Source: Megaleporinus macrocephalus (lineage: Eukaryota > Chordata > Actinopteri > Characiformes > Anostomidae). From it: a stretch of 64,000 bases of DNA. A program made the position numbers and the translations under genes. This document shows positions 35,009-45,459 of this stretch, piece after piece. Positions within the stretch are counted from its first letter, which is position 1. Each line of letters opens with the position of its first letter. The notes below the pieces were generated by a model, which had not been told where the DNA came from, made no database searches, and saw only the letters and a program-made list of their open reading frames with translations. The DNA lies in the NCBI GenBank assembly GCA_021613375.1, contig CM038725.1:16422675-16486674 (forward strand), read 5' to 3'.

Positions 35009-38000
35009 TTTTTTGTGCACTAAAATTTCTGTTCATATTATTGCCATCACTGTCATATCAAAGCCTCAAATGAACAAAGCTCTGATAATGATCTCCGCGG
35101 GTGTTTATATGTTCTCTAGCTGATGGGCTGCAGTGTTATGCCTGTAACATCGTCCAGGGTCAGAGGTATGTGGATGTTGGGTGCTCCAGCCCTGAGGTCA
35201 TCACCTGCTCCCATTCCCACAAGGGCTTCAAGCAGCGCTTCTGCATCCGAACAGAGAGCAGTAAGTACATGCAGAACAATAGAGATTTATCCTTGATGAC
35301 AATAACCGGAGTACTGACAGAATGATGCTACCTCCTGGACAAAATGCTAAATTCCAATACAGTCCATGGTGCTGAAGTAGCCTTTGACGGTCATATTTTA
35401 GTCAGCGCAGGGACAAAGGAGCATTATTAATTTACACTGCAAACACTGCACAGAATACAAGCACGTGTGCAAGTCCCAGAGCTAACAAATGCATGACAGT
35501 TTGTGGTTTAAACTAGGGATGAACCAACTCAGAGCATTGGCCTATACTGACAGACTGCACTACAAAAACACTTACAGTAATTTTGTGAACCATACTTACA
35601 GTAAAATAGCAACTGTATACACAGATAACTGTGATCCTAACAGCTCTTCTTAATATATACATGTACTTTGTAGTCCTACAATTAAAGTATTACATCTTTA
35701 GTACAGTAGTAGATCAGTACTGCAGTTTAGGCTGCATACTTTTTAGCCTCATTTTAAACTTCAGGTCAGGACCCCCAGAGAGCAGGTATGATTTAGGTGG
35801 TGTATCACCCTCAGCACTGCAGTGACACTGATGTTGTGGTCTTGGGTCAGTATGTGTTGTACTGGAGTGAGTAGATCAGACACAGCAGTGCTGCTGAAGT
35901 CTTAAGCACCTCAGTGTCACTGCTGGACTGAGAGTAGTCCACCAACCAGTCCGCCATCATCTCTGACTTTACATCTATAAGGTAGACCAACAAGGTAGGA
36001 GTGTCTTATATAGTGTACAGTGAGCGGACACATTGAAATATCAGTATCTATACTTTCATTCCATAGTTCCAGAAGATACAATCACAAAACTCACCTCCCA
36101 CACCCCCACTTTTGCTGGTGCAGTCTGTTGAGCCCCAATTAAGTAAATTTATTTATTTACTGTTCGTCTCCTCAGTGTTCTCCTCTTTAGTGTCTAAAGT
36201 TGTTGGTGATTCAATAAAATCTCCCCCAAAAAATTCCATGTTTTCTTACTTACCAACACCCTCCTCCCCAACCCCCACCAAAATGATCCGAACTATGGAT
36301 TTTGAGTATTATCACAAACAAACATACTATATGGTAGAACCAAATGCACCACTATATGCCATTTCTTAGAACTAGGTAATATTTAATGAATGTACTGCTA
36401 GAACTTTGTAACACCCATGTCTAAGAATAGGCATTCATTGTGATCAGATACGTTTGAAAGACACCTAGTTCATTTGTTAGGGTTAATATCGATACCAATA
36501 CCAGTATTAGTGTATCGGGTTAATGCGTCACTCATACGAGTCAACAATCTTTCCTAGGGCTAACTTCCCAGGTCACTTGAGAAAAAAAAACTTGAAACTG
36601 CATAGAGTGCGAAAGAATGAATTAAACTGCTTTGGATTAACTGCCACATTTGACAGAACCATAGACCCGTTGAGGAAACAGCGCAGCACAGTCCGCTGAG
36701 CACAGAATCCCTAAGTGACTCTTTAATTCTCTGACCGGCCCTGTCTAAGTGTAAGTGTCACAACACTGGCAGCGTGAGACGCATTAGCAGGGGATGATCA
36801 AGCCTCAGAATGGAGTGTGTGTGAACTCGTCTTCTCTCCGCTGATCACCACGTTCCCTGCCCCCCCAATTTAACCTGCATTAACCCCCATATCCAGACTC
36901 TAAACCTCTTATTTACTGTGAAAAGTAACACCTAGACTTGCATGATAATCTCAACGTCAGACTCAATATCAGTTTAACTCGGATGCACCCATCAGATATA
37001 CTGGATTGTTATCAGCACCAATTCTGACCTTGTTAAATGGACATTGGTCAGACATGTACAATTTATATTTAATTGAAGGGTATCAGTATTAGCACTTCAT
37101 TACCTATATCTGAACATTAAGTTATATAAAAAACAATACTTAATCATTTATGAACAACTTATTTTAGTGTTTACTAAATGAATTAAAAGACAATATGTTG
37201 ACATTAGGGTCAATAAAAAGTAATTTAAGTTTATTCTATTTCCAACACTGTTATAGAGTGTAATTACAAAAAAAATCATTAATGTTCAGTAAAAGTAAAT
37301 GGAACGAGGTTTAATTATAAATCATTTTGCAGTATTTCCACTGGTCCATTTGTCACAAAACCTTTGGCACAGTACTAGACACTTCTAGATTATAACAAAA
37401 ATGCAGGTCCATGGAGATTATGGCAGCAACAGCATATTAGTTCTCTGAAATAATTTGGAAATGATGATCCTCTAGCATAAGATAATCAACACACAGGGTT
37501 TAGAACACAGTTTATTATGTCATCTTACTGACATTGGCCACTCATAAAACAACTGTGTTTTAAACATGATCATGCATTAGTTACACAAGTTCTTATGTAG
37601 GTAGCCTTCAAATAAAGTATGAAAGATACTCGTCATTAGATTCTCGTCTTCCTATTTCATGTATTTATTTGCTATTGTTTTATTTTTTAAAGGGACCATA
37701 AAAACTTTTTTTACATTGGTATAAAAAAGAAGAGTTCAGTTAAACAGAACTGACATACCGTGAAGCTCAAATACTGTTCTCTCCTCCTTCAGAGATAAAT
37801 ACAGCATTTGGAAGGAACCCAATCAGGGCACTGGTCTGTACTCCACTGTAAAAACACTGTAAAAAACATTCACAGTAACTTTCGATAACCAAGAACCGTA
37901 TTACATTACCATATTTACAGTAAAATTTCAAATATAGACATAGATTATTGTGATTTTATCAGCTACACTGACCACATAAGAGCACATGAGTTCTTCAATT

Positions 38001-41000
38001 ACAGACTGTTTTGCTGCATACCTTATCTCCCTGTTTTTAGCCTCTACTTCAAAGGTCAGGACCCCCACAAGACAGAGCAGGTTTTATCTGGGTGGTGGGT
38101 CATTCTCAGCATTGCAGTGTCACTGACGTGGTGGTGGTGTATTAATGTGTGTTGTGCTGTTGTAAGTGGATCAGAACCAGCAGTGCCTCCAATCTTTTAT
38201 GACACTGTTCAAGAAGATAGAAGCACAACACCCTCCCAATTATATTGATTTACATGAAGTTAATCTACCAGGTTTAGTGTTCTTTAGCATTCCTCTCTTG
38301 AGTATTCTAAAATTCTAGACTGTTATGTAACATTCTTGATGCATTCATATTTTTGTCCCCAAGGTTTATACAAACTAGGCCATGTAACAAATACAATGGA
38401 GCAAACGATAACAAAAATAGTGGACTATGTGAGGAAATCTACCTTTTCAGGCCATGAAGGCATTTTCATACCCTTTCGAAAAACCAAACTGTCAAAGAGC
38501 ATGATTGACGATCTCTAAGAAAGGCTCCCACATATTTAACAAGATCCTCAACATCTTTAATGGTTAGTTTCCTCTGCACATTTCACTCTGGACAGTCTCG
38601 CAAACCTTGGACAGTATCCAGTAGGCTTTGCTCAGCGTTTGACACTGAAGTGGCTGAATAGAGGAGCAGTTCCACTTTCATTAGCATCACAATCCAACCG
38701 CAACCTATAAGTTGCAGCCATGCTTTGTGATTTTATATGTTTTGACATTTGAAACCAATCTACTTAAACTGAAAGTTTCATAGTGGGTAACAACTTTAAC
38801 TTACTTTGTGTTGATGTCAGGGTCGAAAGCATGTAGCTAGTATAGGTAACGTTAGTTACAACCCATGTTAGAATAAAGAACTAAATAATATGACAACCTG
38901 GTTGGATTACTCAGAGGTTGATTTCATTTTCCTGTCAGTGTCTATTTTGATATATTGCTTCTAAGGCCAAATCATAAGGCCACATCAAAAAACAAGTAAA
39001 ATATATAATACAAGTACATAATAAAAGACCTCCATGGCATCTTAAATGCCATATGTGATATACAACAATATGAATAGTATAATTACAGGCTAATGATACC
39101 CTCTGCATAGAGAAATGATCCCAATTCCCTCAAATGCAGAACAGAAATGACCATGTATGATGTATACAGATCTTGAACTGGAGGATAATATCAGACTGGT
39201 ATGCGTTCAGTATTAAAATATACAGAAAAAGTGAACACATGCATACATACATAACCTCCCGTGCCACATATGACATAGTTGACACGTCCTGTCCAAAAAT
39301 AATTCTTACTTGACACTTAACATGTGAGCAATTTTCATGTCTTTTAACACCATAAACCTGCAAACCCTGACAGAAAGGTTAGGCTGACTGTAAAACAGGT
39401 GACAGCCTCTCAGAGCGGCTCAGTGGCGTGCAGGTTGTGAGAGTGACTGGACCCCTATGGAGCGTTTAGGAAACCCTCTTGGGGGGATTGCTCTCTCTTA
39501 GGCTGGATCAGTAGTAAGCAGTAATCCTACATTTGGATAGGCTCATCCACTTTCACACAGACTGCTCTGTCACGATGTTAGCCAAAGCTGCTACTATAGT
39601 CCAGCACAGTGTCACAGGGCCAGCATACTGGACACATGACCATACCATGAGCCAGTTGCCTTCTTAGACCAGCCTACACCTCCATCTGTTCAGGTATATT
39701 GCATTTAAATGCATGTAATCCAGCAGTTCTTACAAGGTCGCAAGATCAATAAATAAAAAATAATTATAATGACAGTAATAATAATAAATATTAAACAATG
39801 CTTAATTGTTGGAAAACATACTGACTTAGATTTCTTCACAGTGTTGTTGATAGGAGTTCTGTGGTGATAGATTCCTGAGGTCTACAATGCCAATATAGCC
39901 AATTTATTTACTATCCAAAACCACCAGTGAACCCACAGGTGTTTTTATATCAAAGGCTGATGATAAAAAATGAAACAACGAAACCATCTGACTTATGGGT
40001 CGACCAATTATCAGCCAAACTGATAATCAGAGGCAATATTAGGCATTTTTCTGATTATTGGAAAAGCATATGAACTGGCTGCCTTGCTGATAAAAGCAAC
40101 TGTTGTTATTTATGAATATATTTGGCAAAACAATAATCAACAAATAACCCTTCTGCAGTCTGGACTAATATCCCACCCACAGCTTTACTGGATTGGTAGA
40201 AACAATTGGAATTAGCTAAATTAAATACGCACATTAATGTTCATATTCCACCACATTTTCTGTGTAAAAGGTATGGAAAGTTTTTACTGTACAAGTGCTT
40301 ACTGTAATATTTTTACTGTAATATATTTACAGTTCTAGGTTTTATAAAAGTCTGTATGTCCGTATCTTTTGCACATGTACACTAAAAGGCAAGCTGCACT
40401 AATGTAACACTGTTTGAAGCACGCTTGCTAAATGACATTGAAAGCTATTTATTTCTTTAATGTTCAATGTTTGTAGAATGAACTTGAAAAACACTTTATT
40501 TTTATAATGTTCTAATATTTATTTAATGTAATATACGAGTTTAATTCTGGTAAATTTACTCTACAAATCATTAAATTTGTGCCAAATGAATACTGGTAAC
40601 TAGCATTCTTAATATTAACAATCAGTACTGCTATCAGCACATCAGTCAACCCCTATTCTGAATTACTTTGTTAACATTGTATTATATAGATATTTCTGAT
40701 AATTCAGAGCTGCCCATTTTGCCTGCAACTTACAGACTTCAGAATTCTCTTCATCTTCCTGAGAACAGCAACAAGTCCTAATGGCAATCTGTTTTAGATA
40801 TTACTTTGAACAGATGAAGTACACGCTTAATTACATTTAAACTAGGATGTTGTACAATTTAAAACTTGTTTTTCTGATCAATTACTTGGTTAAGTGGACA
40901 CTACATTTTGAATTGGTGTCCTGTGTCATTATAAACGTTTTGTGAGTGTGTTTGGTGTGTTATTCTAAACACAAGAGAACATAACGTTTTGTACACTTTT

Positions 41001-42326
41001 GAACTATGCTTCTGTATCACCTTACGTCATCAGTAAACCCCAGACAGGCAGTTCCAGAGACAGCCACACAGTCCTGAGTCACTACATTCTCTCACTATGC
41101 ATCAATTTCTTCACTTTCTCCTGACTTCCTTAATGCCATCTGTCCATAAAACTTTACAGAACCTCCTCAATTGCTTGTGTTTATCTTAATGTCATCTCTG
41201 AAATCGCTTGTTATCCAACACTGAGTTCTCTACTTTATACATTTTACCTTAAAACTCAATACCTTACCTTAAGACTCAATAGCTCCATGTCCACGTCTAC
41301 AAGAAAGTGACCCCACCCTTGGACAGCTGTACTATATGGCCAAAATTAAGCAAATATGGAACAATTGGGCAGTTAGAAATTTCTGTCACCGCATTGTTCC
41401 AATGTTCTTGTTTTTCACTGTACACTGCATAGTTTAACTCAGATCAGGCTTTACTGTATGCTTGAATATGCAGGAAATGTGCCTTTTTTCACACATTGGT
41501 TCACAATACATGGTAATTCACAATAAGCATAGCCCCTTAATGCGTGCATACAAAGTTATCTGATTTTTTGGTATAGTGTGCAAAATCTGTCCAAAGAAAG
41601 TCTATTTATGAAGACTAAGCATCAAAAAACAGCCTTTTTATATATCATCGCTGTCCAATGAAAAACAGGTAACTCCAAAATGGCAACTTTACAGGAAAGG
41701 CCAAAAATTGTGTTCACTTTCAATGGAAGTCAATGAAACCAGAATTTTTTTCCAAGCTATTTTGGAGCATTTCTATTGGTCCATTCATCATTAAAATGAC
41801 AGGTGATGCATTTAACTGATGCAGAAAATTATAAATTGATAAAAATAGAGATACATGTTTTTCATTGGATGGCGTCGATATGTTATATTCAAATTTTGTG
41901 ATGTCATAAAACATGTTTACCTACAGTACTCTGCAAAGTCAGTGTGATTAAAACACTATATAACATTACAAGAAATACACATAAATATAAATGTAGTGGA
42001 AATATTAATATTTGGTGCATAAATCCACACAAACATCAAAAATATTCAAAATTTGAATAAAACAGAAGATAAGCAGAATGCTCATATGACTGGTTTGACT
42101 CATAACATGTCTTTGTGTTTGTGTTGCATCAGTTGCCTTGGGTATAGTGCTGACTAGTGGATGTGCCACATCGCGCCACTGCCTCACAGAGGAGCTCCCT
42201 GGAGTGAGGATACACTGCTGTGACTCGGACCTGTGCAACAGCGCCCCCTCATGGCACATATGGCCCTCATTACAGGCACTGTGCTTATTGATGGTTTCTC
42301 TCACAGTTGTGTGGCTACAGCTGTGA
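33180..42326 (+). CDS. Ly6/uPAR (three-finger) GPI-anchored protein, three exons
   Basis: Joining 33180-33258, 35120-35260 and 42133-42326 gives 414 nt, 137 residues plus TGA. Residues 1 to about 26 (MSPCAPLLHGLTLCCC...) form a signal peptide, and the mature chain begins near ADGLQCYAC. Ten cysteines follow: C-x2-C-x12-C-x7-C-x11-C-x15-C-x5-C-x11-CC-x4-CN, the Ly6/three-finger pattern. Five lie in exon 2 and five in exon 3. After CDSDLCNSAPS comes a hydrophobic tail ending VSLTVVWLQL, as expected for GPI attachment, so the protein should sit on the outer cell surface. Splice sites are CAG|GTGAGC, CTCTAG|CT, GCA|GTAAGT and CATCAG|TT. Both introns (1861 and 6872 bp) are phase 1, the usual Ly6 gene structure. 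Family members bind nicotinic receptors, complement, proteases or gametes; which applies here cannot be told. I cannot assign a named orthologue. UTRs and promoter are not resolved. Start: first ATG of the signal-peptide frame. Confidence 0.88.
33640..34020. repeat. Degenerate tandem array with ACAATGCATA theme
   Basis: CAATGCATATTTACATT, CAATGCATGCACAATGCATA, ACATATTTACATTACAAAGC, ATGTATAATGCATAATT and ACAATGCATATG recur with spacing of a few tens of bases. Looks like an old, diverged minisatellite inside intron 1. Confidence 0.6.
33691..33749. repeat. (TA)n microsatellite in Ly6 intron 1
   Basis: About 29 uninterrupted TA units after ACATTGTGA. The surrounding 33600-34000 carries many CAATGCATA/ACAATGCAT words, a loose short-period repeat. 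Confidence 0.95.
34285..34580. promoter_or_regulatory. Candidate conserved non-coding region in Ly6 intron 1
   Basis: Repeat-free, balanced composition, with TCAATCAATAATGCATATCA and GGGCTAAATTAATATTGCAT. No convincing exon. Stands out against the microsatellite-rich intron on both sides. Enhancer status is a guess. Confidence 0.25.
34853..35067. repeat. Near-perfect 215-bp palindrome in Ly6 intron 1
   Basis: The left arm begins GAGGCTTTGATATGACAG, continues through AGAAATTTTAGTGCAC and an A run (about 34906-34928). The centre is a (TA)n tract of about 62 bp. The right arm is a T run (34991-35014) followed by the exact complement back to AAGCCTC. The 53 bp of unique sequence in each arm match without a mismatch; only the A/T run lengths differ by one. 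It could form a long hairpin in DNA or pre-mRNA. It could equally be an assembly artefact. Confidence 0.9.
35120..35260 (+). CDS. Ly6-type gene, coding exon 2 (first half of the three-finger domain)
   Basis: 141 nt, phase 1 at both ends, encoding the LQCYAC start of the domain and cysteines 1-5. The acceptor is TTCTCTAG and the donor is GCA|GTAAGTA. The acceptor lies only about 53 bp after a 215-bp palindrome, so the branch point must lie in or very close to the palindrome's right arm. Confidence 0.88.
35555..36050 (+). repeat. Dispersed repeat, GGTCAGGACCC family, copy 2
   Basis: From CACTACAAAAACACTTACAG through GGTCAGGACCCCCAGAGAGC, GTGAGTAGATCAGACACAGC, GGACTGAGAGTAGTCCACCA to CTGACTTTACATCTATAAGG and GTGTCTTATATAGTGTACAG. 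The most complete of the three copies. It lies in Ly6 intron 2. Confidence 0.8.
36060..37835. other. Ly6 intron 2, non-coding
   Basis: No exon or bounded element found. Several A-rich and T-rich patches. Confidence 0.4.
37840..38205 (+). repeat. Dispersed repeat, GGTCAGGACCC family, copy 3
   Basis: CACTGTAAAAACACTG at the left, then AAGGTCAGGACCCCCACAAG, GAGCAGGTTTTATCTGGGTG, GTGTCACTGACGTGGTGGTG and AAGTGGATCAGAACCAGCAG. Collinear with copy 2 but lacking its right third. Also in intron 2. Confidence 0.8.
38339..38562 (+). pseudogene. Exon-like degenerate ORF, unrecognised, inside Ly6 intron 2
   Basis: A reading frame with protein-like composition runs from about 38339. It includes YKLGHVTNTMEQTITKIVDY and GIFIPFRKTKLSKS, reaches a single TAA at 38516-38518, and continues sensibly as ERLPHIFNKILNIFNG. 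It is preceded by an acceptor-like TTTTTGTCCCCAAG (exon would start near 38364) and followed by a donor-like G|GTTAGT. This looks like one decayed exon, or a fragment of a transposon-borne gene. I do not recognise the protein. It may also be chance. Confidence 0.3.
38570..39815. other. Ly6 intron 2, non-coding
   Basis: No gene or defined repeat. The part 39390-39680 is GC-richer and complex. Confidence 0.35.
39820..39965 (+). repeat. Dispersed repeat, CTTTACAGTGGTGG family, diverged copy
   Basis: TTTCTTCACAGTGTTGTTGA, GGTCTACAATGCC and ACTATCCAAAACCACCAGTG. The last part matches the copy near 63400 (ACTATCAGAACTGACCAGTG). Confidence 0.55.
39970..41635. other. Ly6 intron 2, non-coding
   Basis: AT-rich sequence with nothing firmly recognised. 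Confidence 0.4.
41641..41881. mobile_element. Non-autonomous TIR element (MITE-like), copy 1
   Basis: The left end ATATCATCGCTGTCCAATGA and following AAAACAGGT are mirrored by ACATGTTTTTCATTGGATGG and CGTCGATAT at the right. The core reads TCAATGGAAGTCAATG and TTTTGGAGCATTTCTATTGG. No ORF. It lies 250 bp upstream of Ly6 exon 3. The target duplication is unclear, so the superfamily is open. Confidence 0.75.
42133..42326 (+). CDS. Ly6-type gene, coding exon 3 (second half of the domain and GPI signal)
   Basis: 194 nt after the acceptor GTGTTGCATCAG. It encodes SGCATSRHC, the diagnostic CCDSDLCN ending, a short spacer with small residues (NSAPS, plausible GPI omega site) and the C-terminal hydrophobic segment, then TGA at 42324-42326. 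The 3' end of the transcript is not defined. An ATTAAA lies at about 43218 and AATAAA motifs near 44081, but nothing in the sequence selects one. Confidence 0.88.
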
Positions 42327-42585
42327 AGACAACAGAGCAAATTCAAACTTTTCCTTTAAGATGGAGCAGCTGTCCTGTTTTTCCATACGTCTGGAACACA
42401 CCAGTGAATGGACACTGTCATCTGTGATGTTACAGAAATCTCGTTTAGCATGGAAAGACCCAACAAGCTAGTCTGCTGCACAATCAACAGCATATGTTCA
42501 GATATTCAACCATTTCTGGAACTGATTGAATGATACATTGTGTGTGATTGCCTGTTGACAATGTTGCCTACTTGGCTGCACTTAA

Positions 42586-42715
42586 AGGAGAATTCCAAAC
42601 GTCGTTCACATTTTCCACAAACTTCAGTTGTTTAGATGTAAGCTAGATCTTTCAGAGTGAACTGAATTGAAATGGTGCATTGATTTCTTTACAGTGGTGG
42701 TGACAGGAACCAAGG
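42586..42715 (+). repeat. Dispersed repeat, CTTTACAGTGGTGG family, copy 2
   Basis: From AGGAGAATTCCAAACGTCG to TTCTTTACAGTGGTGGTGAC and AGGAACCAAGGACAG. It begins about 260 bp after the Ly6 stop codon, probably in or near the 3' UTR. Confidence 0.7.
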
Positions 42716-42954
42716 ACAGATTAAGGATAGTCTGGGCCCCTGGACAAAGAGTTGCCCAAGGATAATCCCCCCACAACCAGCACCCTTCGTGATCAAGGGC
42801 CTTCTTATGGTATGCCCTGCTCTTCTCTAGGCCCCTCTGATAGGGGCTTTCATAACCAGGGCCCTCTAAAATGATGCCCTCCTCTTTCCTAGGACCCCTA
42901 ATAGCCAAAAGTCGAAGTCAGAGCAGTGCCACAACGCCTCGTCCATTTTCATAG

Positions 42955-43035
42955 GGGGCCCAAAAGCATGGCTAGGGCCCCCAAAAGCATGGTTAGGGCC
43001 CCCAAAAGAATGGCTAGGGCCCAAAAGTATGGCTA
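42955..43035 (+). repeat. Minisatellite, four ~20-bp GGGCCC units
   Basis: Units GGGGCCCAAAAGCATGGCTA, then GGGCCCCCAAAAGCATGGTTA-like, then the same with GAATGGCTA and GTATGGCTA. Unit length varies 19-21 bp by the number of C residues. The surrounding 42720-43100 is rich in GGGCCC/GGCCCCT words, unlike the AT-rich neighbourhood. It starts about 630 bp after the Ly6 stop. Confidence 0.9.
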
Positions 43036-43299
43036 GGGCCCAAGATGTCATGGGGTCAAAACACAGAGGATCCTTAAAATGGAGGGCCCTTGAAAAAAAA
43101 TATATATTGTATCGTAAATGTTGATTGGCCACTGGCCCGGTCAGTAATCCAGCCATGACAGGAACCAAGAGGTGTAATGCAAATGCATGCATTTTATTTT
43201 CTAAATTAAGGCCTTAAATTAAATTATAAAATATGTATATAAGTCAAAATATTTCTTCAAAGCTACTGTAAACAAAGTCTCCTACATCCTCATCATAAT

Positions 43300-43385
43300 T
43301 ATTTAATGCAATAACTTTCTCTGAAGGAACTTTTAGAAATATTAACCATTTGGACATCTGGTTCCTATTACCACCAGTGTGATCA
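43300..43385 (-). repeat. Dispersed repeat, CTTTACAGTGGTGG family, reverse fragment
   Basis: On the minus strand, CACTGGTGGTAATAGGAACC matches the family's CAGTGGTGGTGATAGGAACC. Upstream similarity fades. Confidence 0.5.
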
Positions 43386-43389
43386 ATTC

Positions 43390-44615
43390 AGTTCAACAAA
43401 ACACTTTAAATGTTTACAGTGTAATTATTTAATTATGGAGACATTTTGTGGAATTCAATTCAAATCTAAGATCAATTGATCTGTTTTTAGAACACTATGT
43501 ATGTCTGTAAGAAGTTTTGTGTGGGTCAATTAAGCAATTTTTTGTTGTTTAGCCTAAAAAAATTATCGACCTATATGGTTAACTGTTAAACATTTTCCTG
43601 AACAAAACCCCTCTGTGGTCACCACATCAAACACCTTCTACATGTTCAGATATTAATCATGTAGGAGCACCTTCCTGTGACATCATTATTTTTATAGATC
43701 TAAAATGATGTACTGCCACCTAAAGGCAAAACAGAGCATCTACAATTTATGAGTTAAGTCTGCTGTTCAGCTCCTGAAGCAACAGAGTGTAAACATTGCA
43801 CAAGATCTGTTACCTTTAAATGAAAAATACTACAACCGAACAACATAAACCATTCTGAACATTGAATAACATTCTCAGCTTGAATTCTGTCATCCAGGGA
43901 CCCCCTTTAACCTCCGACTGCAGTTATCCGTGCTTGCTCACTAAAATGGGTTAAAGAAGAGTGAAAAGCAGTGATGCAATAAGTATAAAAATGGTAAAGT
44001 AATATTATTAATGGAAGAAGGAGAGGAAGAAGAATCAAAGGAATACAGTTTAAATGTGCATTTCCTGTGTTGAGAATAATAATAAATAAAATTTATGCAG
44101 TAAAACTGAAAATGTTAAATAAAGAAAGTTTATTTAACACTGCTTTAGATAACATATGTTCCCACTTGCTGCAGTGTAAAAGTAACTCAATAATTAGATT
44201 TCAAATTTGACAGAAAATTCAACACATACTGGACCCATATATTAACTCTGTGTAATGCTTATCAGTCGTAACTCATTTTTACTCTACAGGTAGAAGTGTT
44301 CATTTAAAATAAAACTCAGTGTTACTTTAAATATACTCCCAATGGTTGATTTCAATTTACTTTTAAATGTATTTAATATTTATCTTAAGTAAGTAAATAA
44401 AAGAAGACACAGACACATAAGACATGTGTGGAAACATTCAGGTTCATATAACAAGTGCGTGACAAAATAAAGATGGCATCTAAAAAAGTATGTTGTGGTA
44501 CATGGATTTTTTTTTTTTTTTTGATATCTTCTTTAATCATTGTCTAGAAACCTGGATACAATGGGAGGAAACCAGACGCTAGAAACCTGGAACAACTGAA
44601 ATTTTACAAACATGA
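43390..44615. other. Non-coding, AT-rich
   Basis: No gene. AATAAA motifs near 44081-44090 could serve a distant 3' end of the Ly6 transcript but lie 1.75 kb from the stop. Confidence 0.35.
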
Positions 44616-44621
44616 AATAAT

Positions 44622-44874
44622 ATATCTTTTCTGTCCAAAGAAAAAACATGTATTTCCAAAATAGCAACTACAGGAGAGGTCTCCATATTCAATGTAAGTT
44701 AATGTGGAGAGGTTTTATTCCAAGTGATTTTGGAGCATTATTATTGGTTCATTCATAATTAACTTTTCACAGAATATAAAGTATATAATACAGTTCCCAT
44801 GCATTTAGATAATACAGAAACATTAAAATGGTCAAAAATGGAGAGACATGTTTTTATTTGGACAGCAATGATAT
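44622..44874. mobile_element. Non-autonomous TIR element (MITE-like), copy 2
   Basis: Left ATATCTTTTCTGTCCAAAGA and AAAAACATGT; right ACATGTTTTTATTTGGACAG and CAATGATAT. The core TTTTGGAGCATTATTATTGG matches copy 1. Length 253 bp. Confidence 0.72.
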
Positions 44875-44964
44875 GCCTATATGGGAATCAGCATCTTCAC
44901 ACAATGTTCACATCAACCATCTCAGGAATTTTGACTGTGGCATGGCAGGTTCTAAAGCTGAAGA

Positions 44965-45450
44965 CTGGAAAATATAGCCTGTCCTGATGAATCTCCATTT
45001 CCACTAAGGCACATGAATGGAAGGTTCAAAAGTTGGTTCGAATCCATGGACCAACCTGCCCTGTCTTGATGGAGGTGTGTAATGGTGTGGATAATGTTTT
45101 CTTGTCCTGGCTTGAATGCTACAGCTTTTTTATCTGAATATTGTCGCTGATCATGTGAATCCCTACATGCCCACAATTTACCATCTCCTAACGACTTCTA
45201 ATAATATCATAAAGCAAAGGTTGTCTCAAATATGACTATAAGTTTAGGTGCAAGGTCTGAATCCAATAGCACACCTTTGGGATGTGAACAGGAGATTCAC
45301 AGCATGTAAGTGCACCTGGGCAATCTGCAGGAATTGCATGAAGCAAATTGTCCAGAATCTTCGAGAAAATTTTAAAAACATCCAAAACATCTTTTGTAAT
45401 TCATGCCACAAAAAGCTGAAGCTGTTTTAAAAGAAACACAAGGCCCTTCC
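44965..45450 (+). pseudogene. Tc1 transposase remnant, third family
   Basis: CCTGATGAATCTCCATTTCC reads D-E-S-P-F, the first catalytic Asp motif (normally SDESRF). GTGTAATGGTGTGGATAATG follows where family members read VMVWG. The second Asp block (normally QQDNA-CH) is decayed. The end reads GLNPIAHLWDVNRRF, where family members have DLNPIEHLWDV, so the final catalytic Glu is Ala here. Stops and frameshifts throughout. About half of a normal transposase is left, and no termini were found. Confidence 0.75.
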
Positions 45451-45459
45451 AGTATTAGT

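Noticed and set aside
34757..35123. Mirror-image ORFs reading poly-Lys, (YI)n and poly-Phe on both strands
   Set aside because: They are the palindrome and its (TA)n core read in both directions.
42005..42346. 113-codon minus-strand ORF
   Set aside because: Antisense shadow of Ly6 exon 3, which has splice sites and a diagnostic cysteine pattern on the + strand.
42866..43192. 108-codon minus-strand ORF with a repeated GGPNHAFGGPSHAFG segment
   Set aside because: The repeat is just the GGGCCC minisatellite read on the other strand. No signal or splice support.
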